Below, piece after piece: positions 18,130 to 25,967 of a DNA stretch of 52,174 nt; position 1 is the stretch's first letter; each line of letters starts with the position of its first letter. Source of the DNA: CALCCV01 sp964388665 (GTDB lineage Bacteria > Bdellovibrionota > Bdellovibrionia > Bdellovibrionales > Bdellovibrionaceae); NCBI GenBank assembly GCA_964388665.1, contig CAYMBJ010000024.1, positions 1-52,174 on the forward strand, in the 5' to 3' direction. The notes under the pieces are model-generated. The model was not told the origin of the DNA, did not search any database, and worked only from the letters and a program-made list of their open reading frames with translations. Made by a program: the position numbers and the translations under genes.

Positions 18130-20545
18130 CTTGCCTGCCAATGCAATGATGCTTTGTAATGGAGCTGCCAGTGAGTCTTGCCCGAATGACTCCATTGTAA
18201 GTCTTTCCGAACAGATTCGAGAAAAAGCACTTAGATCCTTACCCAGCGCCGACCGAAATCATTTGTTGGATGCAAATGAATGGATCTACCTGAGGAGTCA
18301 GATGAGCTTTATTGCTTCAGTTGCAAGCGACGCTCAGAAAATGGGATTTGATTTTAGAGACATTGTATCGGGGGAGGGAAGCGACTCTCCAATGATAAAC
18401 GAATATTTTAACTCCTGCTTTTCTGAAAATATCGAATCGAACACAGCGATTCCTGATTTTGTCAAACATGACGTCAAATCGATTAAATCTTCTGTTAATA
18501 CTATTCATCAAGATTCTCAAGGTAGTTCCACATTAAATTCAAATGAAATTCGAAAATTAGAAATTGCTGTTGTGGAAAAAGATCGTCTACTGAAACTGCA
18601 AAAAATATTGATCCGCGGTATTGACTCAAACACTGGCGACAATTCAATAGTTCAGGAGCTCCGTGCAGTGAATGCGGCTATAAAGAAAATTGGACAGGCC
18701 TATCCAGCGACTTCATTTTTGACTCCCACTGCCCTTGAATCAGTCAGAGACGGAAATCTAAATTCAACCGAATCAGACACATTAAATGTGGCTCAGGAAA
18801 TAAGAGATTCTTTTATGGAGGCCCAAGGCAGACAGAGTTTTGCAAACTCCTTGGCTTTTACGGATCCCAAAGTTCCAGAGATCTTATTTGGTAGCTCAGC
18901 CCCAAAAAACTATCCAACCCAAGCGATTTCGGGTTGGAGCAAGAGTCAGTTTCGCAGCGGCTCCCAAACCGACGCACCTTCCAATCGTCTTGTAGGTTGG
19001 CTTCAGCAAGATTCAAGCACCAGTAATCATGAGTTGATACTGGCCGAATACAAAAAATACATTCGTCGCCGCCTAGAGAAGTCAGTCGAGTTTTGTAAAG
19101 TGAGTTCCAACAGATCAGACCCCTGCACGGCATTGGCCTACAATATGTCAGTGACGAGCGATATGGTGAGCACCCTTGTAAACGAAGAGGAACGCTCGAC
19201 CATGAAGGATCTCATTTGTCAGTGTCCTGAAGTCTATGACAAGGACACAAAGCTTCCTGATGATATGTTGAGGTTCGCCGCCTTGGCGAGTTTCCATCCT
19301 TATGCAGCTCCGGTTACCTCCGCCAACAATATCACTGAATCATTAAGAACAAGTGAAAGATACGCAAGAGCTCAGGAAACGCTTAAAAGACTTGAGCTGC
19401 TGTCTCAAACCAATCCCAGTGCGTCTGTCAATCGAGCTTTGGGCATTCAAAGTGAAATAGTTTCAAAATTGCAAAGAGTGGTAGCACAACAACATTCAGT
19501 GGGAGTGGAAGCCTTACAAGCAGTACTTCGCACAGCGAGCAGAGCGGGCAGAGTCGCGGAGCTTTTCTCAAGTTTTTTTAAGGGTTCGAAAAAGTTGCCA
19601 GGAGAAATTGAGTATCAACCAGTTTCCGCTACTGAGAAATCTCGAATGAGAAAACTAGCGACCGATTTAGATCAAATAGATGCTGAGATCGCAAACATTG
19701 ATCGAAAAAAAAGAATGGCGTCGCCCAGCGAGCTCCCAAAACTGGAGGAACAAAAGGCACGTGCAAGAGAGATCAAAGGAAATTTGATGAAGTCTCTGGT
19801 GTCAGAAGGTCCTGATGTGGCAGATCGAGCTGTTTTAGGAGCCAATTTGGAAGCAGCTGCTGAAACAAATATGATAACCTTTAAAAGTCTACCCAGAGGT
19901 CGACTTACAACAGTTCATGCCTATCGGGGCGCTCGAGCTAAGCCCATGAGTGAAAAAAATAAGACTACAATCGGTGGACCTACAGAGGGATATACAGAGA
20001 TCACCCAAGATGAGTTGAAAACCCCCAACAATCTTTTTGTAAGTAACGGTCAAGCCACTATTAGACGTCCTGATGGGACATTTTTTAACCGACCTGCAAG
20101 ACAGGTCAGGGAGGAGTGGCAAAATGGAACATTCAATGAAACCACTGGGAAGCCCATTTTCATTGAGAATCAGGTCTCCGATGATGACTTTAACTTCATT
20201 ATCTCGGCTGATCCAAGAAAAACGCCAATAATCAATGTCGATGCTCCAGCCAGCCAAGGGCGAATGACAAATCACGCGACTGAATTTATGGATGCGTATA
20301 ACAAGCGAATCACAGAAGTTGATCTTTTCGGTACGAATCAACCAGTTGTGCGCATGGTTCATGGTGACAAGATGGCAATTAGAGGAGTCCCCGGATACTC
20401 AGTGGATGACCAAAGATTCAGTTATCCAGGACATCTTATCATGCCCGGAAAGGCTCCGATTTTCATACCAGATCGAGAAACTTACCGACAAGTGCAGACA
20501 ATCATGCGCGGGCGCGGAATAAATTTACCTGATGATTTAGATTAG
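18071..20545 (+). CDS. Large exported protein of unknown family
   Basis: An 824-residue protein with an N-terminal signal peptide (CMLLMILILAQSFDLPANA). Later ATGs at 18092 and 18101 would also keep the signal. The mature protein is mostly helical and polar. Cysteines are clustered at CQCPE near residue 382 with others near 342 and 354, which suggests disulphides in the periplasm or outside. A charged coiled-coil-like stretch lies near 530-580 (IDAEIANIDRKKRMA). The C-terminal 190 residues look like a separate globular domain beginning near VHAYRGARAKP and containing MVHGDKMAIRG and GYSVDDQRF. I do not recognise any domain. It heads a three-gene series with another exported unknown and an exported phospholipase D-like protein. 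Confidence 0.75.
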   Translation: MRWASRCMLLMILILAQSFDLPANAMMLCNGAASESCPNDSIVSLSEQIREKALRSLPSADRNHLLDANEWIYLRSQMSFIASVASDAQKMGFDFRDIVSGEGSDSPMINEYFNSCFSENIESNTAIPDFVKHDVKSIKSSVNTIHQDSQGSSTLNSNEIRKLEIAVVEKDRLLKLQKILIRGIDSNTGDNSIVQELRAVNAAIKKIGQAYPATSFLTPTALESVRDGNLNSTESDTLNVAQEIRDSFMEAQGRQSFANSLAFTDPKVPEILFGSSAPKNYPTQAISGWSKSQFRSGSQTDAPSNRLVGWLQQDSSTSNHELILAEYKKYIRRRLEKSVEFCKVSSNRSDPCTALAYNMSVTSDMVSTLVNEEERSTMKDLICQCPEVYDKDTKLPDDMLRFAALASFHPYAAPVTSANNITESLRTSERYARAQETLKRLELLSQTNPSASVNRALGIQSEIVSKLQRVVAQQHSVGVEALQAVLRTASRAGRVAELFSSFFKGSKKLPGEIEYQPVSATEKSRMRKLATDLDQIDAEIANIDRKKRMASPSELPKLEEQKARAREIKGNLMKSLVSEGPDVADRAVLGANLEAAAETNMITFKSLPRGRLTTVHAYRGARAKPMSEKNKTTIGGPTEGYTEITQDELKTPNNLFVSNGQATIRRPDGTFFNRPARQVREEWQNGTFNETTGKPIFIENQVSDDDFNFIISADPRKTPIINVDAPASQGRMTNHATEFMDAYNKRITEVDLFGTNQPVVRMVHGDKMAIRGVPGYSVDDQRFSYPGHLIMPGKAPIFIPDRETYRQVQTIMRGRGINLPDDLD

Positions 20546-20829
20546 GGCTTTCCTCCGCTTGAAACTTAACGGCGGCGCGTACCGTGATCAAGGTATATGC
20601 AGCTGGGCTCCCATTTTTGGCAGTAGGCCTTGTAAGCATCCCACGTAAAGCTGGATACAGCTAGAATATGTCACTTTTATCAACAATACCAATTAGTTAA
20701 GTCATATGTCTTGATCTGAGAAATGGAACAGCCCTTGCATTTTAGGAATAATGTGGCGCCTTTAAATTTTGGGCCACCGGTGATTGAACTTTGCATTCGC
20801 CTTTTAACCATTTCTTGAGGACGGTGAAG

Positions 20830-22341
20830 ATGATTTTTTCTAGATTTCACAATGATGTTAGAGGAAAGCTCAGCCCTCTCATTTGGAGTTTGATTTTCTC
20901 GCTCGTGGCCTCTCCTCAATCCAGAGCACAAGAGAACAGTCCTCATATTAAGATCATTAAGCGAAACATTTACGACATGAATTATCAGTACGGAATCAAG
21001 CTCTTTTTGTCTCCGAGCAATGAAGGTCTGTCTTTAGAGCAGATGCGAGGTGCAAATTTACAAGAGATTGAAAGGAACTCCAATTTTCGTGTGGCTCTTG
21101 GGAATGCCATTCGCGAATCGTCACAAGAAATCTTGCTTCAGCTAAGTGCCGACACCCTTGTGAATGCGGCCAGTGGCAATGGGGGCACTGCAAGTTTTTT
21201 AAGGTACTTGAATCTTGGACAACTGCTCGTGGATAAGATCCATGCATCTCTAAAAGAACAAGTTCCGAATATGGATCTGGAGGGCAGCGATTTTCAGATT
21301 CTGATTTCGCCAATCGCCACCACCAAATCAAAAATGAAAGACTCTAGAAACATTGACTTTCCGGTAACATCCTCGCTATTTCCCGAAGATCGCTTACAAA
21401 CCATCACGTCTCTTGATTCACTGTCTGATGCTCGTCAGAGTGATGGCGTAAGGTACTCAATAAACAGATCAGCAGTGGCGGGAATGTCGGAGCTTGCAAA
21501 AACCTATTTGGGCAATGACATTGATCGTCCTTACTTCGCCTCACTGAGCTTTAATGTGGCCTTAAAAAAAGACCGCAAAAAATCAACGGTGCAGACTCAG
21601 CTTGTGTTTGGCCTGCCAGGGAACGCAGCCGAGCTAGACATGGAGAGTGATTCCGACCAGGTGAAAATTGAGCATTTGCGCATGCCAAAAGTGCCTCTAG
21701 CCAAACACATTCCCGGCCAAGACATAGATGCCAGTCGAGCTCCATTTGCCATGCTCAACATCAATACTTCGGAAGGACCTAGTGCGAGCGAGCCCATAAT
21801 CGTTAAGCTCGAGATGGAATTTGGACCAATTAAAGAGTTCAACTTTGATCAAGGAAGGTGGCAAAGAGCTGAGATCACAAGCAAAGAAAAATACCTACGT
21901 CCGGCTTTGATCGGTACCCCAAAAATCGACAGCTTGAAGCAAGGATTCGCCAATGTTTTGCAACCTCAGGGAACAGTTGCAAGTCTAATATCTCTATTTG
22001 TTAAAAATGCTAGTCCACCAAAAGTTGTCTTTTTTATTGATAAAGTTGGCTTTGATCTCTCACCCTCAATCAATAAAAATTCTGCAGCTACCGTTGAAGA
22101 ACTGAATGTTCAAATTGGGGTGAGCTCAAAACACTTACCGAAAAGTGTATTTCTAAATCTCACCTCTGAAAATGTCAACACTGAGTTCGCCAATGCCGCT
22201 CAGGCTGCTGTTGACGATGCCGTAGAGTCAAAAGTGAATGAGCTGGGCGAGGCAACAATCACCCTCAGTGATAAAGCTATGGAGTTAATGTCGACTTTCA
22301 TCAATGGTAATAATCCGACCTCTCAAGGGAGTGCAGAATGA
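20830..22341 (+). CDS. Exported protein of unknown family
   Basis: A 503-residue protein. ATG 20830 is chosen: GAGG lies about ten bases upstream and a signal peptide follows (SLIFSLVASPQSRAQ, cleavage near residue 34). The mature protein has no cysteine-rich, membrane or repeat region. The pattern of beta-strand-like segments (IKIIKRNIYDMNYQYGIKLF, VQTQLVFGLPG, VIFFIDKVGFDL-like) suggests a beta-rich periplasmic or surface protein. No family is recognised. Its stop overlaps the start of the phospholipase D-like gene by four bases (ATGA), a hallmark of translational coupling, so the two products are probably made together and may act together. The start lies 284 bases after the previous gene. 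Confidence 0.78.
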   Translation: MIFSRFHNDVRGKLSPLIWSLIFSLVASPQSRAQENSPHIKIIKRNIYDMNYQYGIKLFLSPSNEGLSLEQMRGANLQEIERNSNFRVALGNAIRESSQEILLQLSADTLVNAASGNGGTASFLRYLNLGQLLVDKIHASLKEQVPNMDLEGSDFQILISPIATTKSKMKDSRNIDFPVTSSLFPEDRLQTITSLDSLSDARQSDGVRYSINRSAVAGMSELAKTYLGNDIDRPYFASLSFNVALKKDRKKSTVQTQLVFGLPGNAAELDMESDSDQVKIEHLRMPKVPLAKHIPGQDIDASRAPFAMLNINTSEGPSASEPIIVKLEMEFGPIKEFNFDQGRWQRAEITSKEKYLRPALIGTPKIDSLKQGFANVLQPQGTVASLISLFVKNASPPKVVFFIDKVGFDLSPSINKNSAATVEELNVQIGVSSKHLPKSVFLNLTSENVNTEFANAAQAAVDDAVESKVNELGEATITLSDKAMELMSTFINGNNPTSQGSAE

Positions 22342-24947
22342 AGAAGTCTATTTTTTCAATTACAGCAATGTTGCTAGGCCTGAGCCTGCTGTTGGTTCAT
22401 TCTCAAACTATTGCCAATACTGGCAGCTACCAGTCCCGGGAAGTGGCTAAATCAATCGACATCTTTCCCAATCTGGCTCTGCAAGAAAAATACAATGGTG
22501 ATGTCACCTATCGTGCAGTGACAAAAGACCTGCATTGGGAACCCTCTCGCGTGGCCCTAAAGAAATGGCAAGCCGCAATGCTGAGTGATCCGCAGTCAAA
22601 AGATAAATATTTGAATGACAGTCAGAAGTTAAAGACATTTATCTCTAATGATCAGGTCATTCTGCTGGCTGCACATTATGTTCATACCAAGCAAAATGCC
22701 AAGTTGGGCGCCCTGATCGATATTTATTTTAACAATATTGCATGGGTGTATGCGGAATCCCAGCCCGTGCAGGGCGTTCAAAATGGTAGAAGCATTTCAA
22801 GCCAAAAAGCAGCTGCGATGAGCTGTGCCAGAGGCCATTTCAATGGTACGGGCGGAGTCGATCTGGATGCAGTGAAGACTTGTTTTCAGCCACTGAGTGA
22901 CATCACCAGCAATATGCTCCTGGACTACAACAACCAAGCCAACTCCTCACTACTTTCAACCACTGTGGCCAATGCCTCAGGAAAAATTGGCGGCAACAAG
23001 GTAGAGCTGCTCGTGCAAATTCCCAGATCAGCAGAATATTATGATGATATCGGAAAAAGGACCATCGCGTTTAGAGATCTAAAATGCGGCGCAAATAATA
23101 TATTGTACAGGGATATGGATGCCTCTCACTATTCCGAATTGTTTTCTTCTCGTAACAAAGAGCAAAGACGGGCCGCAATCGAAGGCATCTATACCGAAAT
23201 CCCTCCAGGTATGAAGGAAGCTGTTACAGCGAATCATCCATCACTTGTGAAGAATGCAGAAAATGGCGAAGAAAACACTTTCTATAAACTGTACAATTCT
23301 ATCAAATCTGCTCAACATACCATTTTTATTGATGTCTTCTTTTTGGGTGGATCCTTAGGTGCAACTTTTGCCAAGATGCTGGTCGAGCAATCCCTTGCGA
23401 AAAAGGATCTCAAGGTCTTTATCATTCATGATAGCTTCAACTCGCTGGGCTTCGAGACCGAAATGAAAACCGTCAAAGAATTTCTAAAAGCCTATTCCTT
23501 AACTGAGGATGCAAAAGGGCGCTTCTTCATTGTCCGTCCCTATTTGGATGCTAAAAACGGATCTCTCCCGCCGTTTATGGACTTTTTGACGGATAAGACT
23601 ATAAAGACAGTGTTTGAGAATCCGCTGTACAAGTCTACTTTTGGCGATCTTCCTTTCTATTTAAAGGGCAAGTCTGACCACTCCAAGGTATTTATTGTGG
23701 ATGGTGCAGCCAATGGAACCGCCTTTGTGGGTTCAAAAAACCTCACGGATTCTTCTGGCGGCATCGCTTATGACGAAGTGATTTCGGTCAAGGGGCCCGC
23801 AGTGGCCGCCATACAAAATAGCTATTATTATGACCTGCTTGAAGCCATCAGCCATGATGAAGACTATCAGCGTGCGCTAATGGGCAAGGCCAATGCCGAC
23901 GCTTTGGCTTGGAAAGTTCAGGTTGCGAACTCAATCCTGAAATCCTCTGATCCGCGTAAGTCATTTGATCTTTTGGATCGCGAAGCGACATCCAAAGATG
24001 GCGAATTTGCAATTGTCGCCAAAAAGAATCGTCTATTGCAAAATACACTTCCTGAAAATGCAGTGATCGCGATTGGGCAAAACACAGTCTATGGTTTTGA
24101 GCGCACACCATTGATTCAGGATATCAAAGCGATACTCGAAGCCAAGCGGCAAATTATCATCAACGATCAATTTCTTTATGATCCATACATTGTGCGCGCA
24201 TTGATTGCCGCCAAAAAAAGAAACCCTAGCCTGAAAATCTATGCCTTGCTCGCGCAGATAGACCACCCTATTGACTTGCGCAATCAAAGCAAGCAAATGG
24301 CCCGTATGCCAAATGTGCTGTTTCTTCACGATATGCTAAGCAGTGAAAATGACCAAGGCAATCCCATTCAAATCAAATGGAAAACTGAACCCGAATATCA
24401 AACAAAAGTGCTTGAGAACATTGTCAATATCAGCTCTGCACCGGTCAATGGAGTTGATCCGTCAGCCGTCATACTGTCGCCTGAGTTTCACCTGAAAGCA
24501 ATATCGATAGATGGAGTCAGTGAGACAAACAGTGAAAGGTGTCAGAGTGTCGTCGCACTGGAATTTAACGAAGAGAGCCAAGAAAGGAATCAGGAAAGCA
24601 AAGAGGCCAAGCGCTTTGAGCCCAATCCTGACGAAGTCGAAGCATTAAAAAAAGAAGTTTCGGCAAACTCCTATTTGGTTGTGGGTTCTGCCAATAAAGA
24701 CAATATGACCATGCTGGGTGGATTTCGCGAATTCCAGCTCGGAGTCACTGACAGAAATGCAACCGTGCGACACGACTGCTCGTTTTGGAATCGCTGGAAA
24801 CTCATGTCTGCACCGGTCAATAATGATCGTGACTTTTTGCTACCAGAGGGTGTTCGCGCCAAGGGTTTGAATGCTGAAGATTTTCTGCAGGTCCTCAAAG
24901 AGGCCTTTTTAGGAATTTACGAATTTCAAGTAGAATACCCTCTTTAG
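22338..24947 (+). CDS. Exported phospholipase D-superfamily protein
   Basis: An 869-residue protein with a signal peptide (ITAMLLGLSLLLVHSQTIA). Two HxKxxxxD motifs are visible: HSKVFIVD with His near residue 448, followed by FVGSKNLTDSSGG, and HLKAISID near residue 718, followed by VVGSANKDNM about 65 residues later. The N-terminal 300 residues are not recognised and the whole is twice the length of cardiolipin synthases. The fold supports phosphodiester cleavage of phospholipid or nucleic acid outside the cytoplasm. A role attacking foreign membranes or DNA would suit a predator but is inference. A 45-residue acidic insert rich in Glu and Gln (EFNEESQERNQESKEAKR) precedes the last strand. 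The start overlaps the upstream stop. Confidence 0.85.
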   Translation: MKKSIFSITAMLLGLSLLLVHSQTIANTGSYQSREVAKSIDIFPNLALQEKYNGDVTYRAVTKDLHWEPSRVALKKWQAAMLSDPQSKDKYLNDSQKLKTFISNDQVILLAAHYVHTKQNAKLGALIDIYFNNIAWVYAESQPVQGVQNGRSISSQKAAAMSCARGHFNGTGGVDLDAVKTCFQPLSDITSNMLLDYNNQANSSLLSTTVANASGKIGGNKVELLVQIPRSAEYYDDIGKRTIAFRDLKCGANNILYRDMDASHYSELFSSRNKEQRRAAIEGIYTEIPPGMKEAVTANHPSLVKNAENGEENTFYKLYNSIKSAQHTIFIDVFFLGGSLGATFAKMLVEQSLAKKDLKVFIIHDSFNSLGFETEMKTVKEFLKAYSLTEDAKGRFFIVRPYLDAKNGSLPPFMDFLTDKTIKTVFENPLYKSTFGDLPFYLKGKSDHSKVFIVDGAANGTAFVGSKNLTDSSGGIAYDEVISVKGPAVAAIQNSYYYDLLEAISHDEDYQRALMGKANADALAWKVQVANSILKSSDPRKSFDLLDREATSKDGEFAIVAKKNRLLQNTLPENAVIAIGQNTVYGFERTPLIQDIKAILEAKRQIIINDQFLYDPYIVRALIAAKKRNPSLKIYALLAQIDHPIDLRNQSKQMARMPNVLFLHDMLSSENDQGNPIQIKWKTEPEYQTKVLENIVNISSAPVNGVDPSAVILSPEFHLKAISIDGVSETNSERCQSVVALEFNEESQERNQESKEAKRFEPNPDEVEALKKEVSANSYLVVGSANKDNMTMLGGFREFQLGVTDRNATVRHDCSFWNRWKLMSAPVNNDRDFLLPEGVRAKGLNAEDFLQVLKEAFLGIYEFQVEYPL

Positions 24948-25057
24948 AAAGGCCGCCTGCTTTTTAGAGCGGTTCGGAGGAAGCATATGATTTGGATAGA
25001 GCGAAGAAAGCTCGTACCGCATAAGGCCCATTTCACTTAGAACCTGCGTCGCACCCC

Positions 25058-25966
25058 TCAGTTGCTGCGAAACACCTTTGCGGATGCTCCACCGCGACCA
25101 TCGCGCGTGATGACAATCAATTGCGACTTGCGACCGGCTGGCGCTGCGGCCGGTGGAACCAGCTCCACCTCGCCTTCGTTTTCGGTGCGAAAGAACTTCA
25201 ATTCACCGTCGGTGATATACCAGGTGGTGAAAAGAGACTCAGTCCTTGTTTGAATTTCTTGGTCTGTATTCATGAATCCATAACTCTCGATGCCGGGAGA
25301 CCCCAGCAGTATCTTCAACATCACTGTTGCACCAAAAGGAAAGGAACTCAATGGGACGCCTGCTGCAACCACATCGCTCACCACAGGATTGTTATTCTTT
25401 TGCGTTTTGGTCGAGACGATCACCCGCTGAAAGCTCGAAACTCTCTGCCCATCGGCAGAACTGATATCATACGTAACAAGCAGTGGCAGACCGTTGTATT
25501 GACTGACCGTAGAGGCTCCGAGCAATATTTCGGCGGGAACATTGACAACAAAAGAATCGGCCAACCCTGTATAACTATCGGCGGCAGTGAGTGTCGTGAT
25601 GTCTTGATCAGACAATGTCTTTGCGCCAACAACGCCTTCACATCTTGGCTCAGCCCCATAGCCAAGAGTTGGCAAAAAACAAACCTTGGCCAATTGATGA
25701 ATCGGTCCCGTGGAATTGAGACCGGATATGATCGGGGTAATGGTGACCGAATCACCCGGACTGACCTCGGCAGCACCTGCGCCGTTGTCAGCCACAAGGC
25801 CAAGCACCCGCAACTTATCCAATCTGTTGTAATCTGGAAGATCGGAGTCGGAGCAACTTGCGGCCAGAATCCCTACAAACGGCACAACAGCTTTCAAAAT
25901 CCACTTGGGATTTAGCAATAATCGCAAAATCCAACAACTGATTCGAAAAAATATCTGCCGCCCCAT
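25058..25966 (-). CDS. Lipoprotein of unknown function
   Basis: A 302-residue protein, last in a minus-strand operon. ATG 25966 lies one base after the stop of the TonB-dependent receptor gene; an in-frame TTG at 25981 would overlap it. A long N-terminal basic and hydrophobic segment ends in the lipobox GILAASC, so the cysteine should be lipidated and the protein anchored to a membrane, with SDSDLPDY next. The mature region looks like immunoglobulin-type beta domains (SPGDSVTITPIISGL, QRVSSFQRVIVSTKT, GELKFFRTENEGEVELV). Coupling to a receptor gene suggests a surface or periplasmic accessory for substrate capture. No specific family is recognised. Confidence 0.85.
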   Translation of the reverse strand: MGRQIFFRISCWILRLLLNPKWILKAVVPFVGILAASCSDSDLPDYNRLDKLRVLGLVADNGAGAAEVSPGDSVTITPIISGLNSTGPIHQLAKVCFLPTLGYGAEPRCEGVVGAKTLSDQDITTLTAADSYTGLADSFVVNVPAEILLGASTVSQYNGLPLLVTYDISSADGQRVSSFQRVIVSTKTQKNNNPVVSDVVAAGVPLSSFPFGATVMLKILLGSPGIESYGFMNTDQEIQTRTESLFTTWYITDGELKFFRTENEGEVELVPPAAAPAGRKSQLIVITRDGRGGASAKVFRSN

Positions 25967-25967
25967 T

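Noticed and set aside
24948..25057. Possible terminator between the convergent PLD and lipoprotein genes
   Set aside because: Only a four-base stem (GAGC/GCTC) without a T-run; too weak to call.
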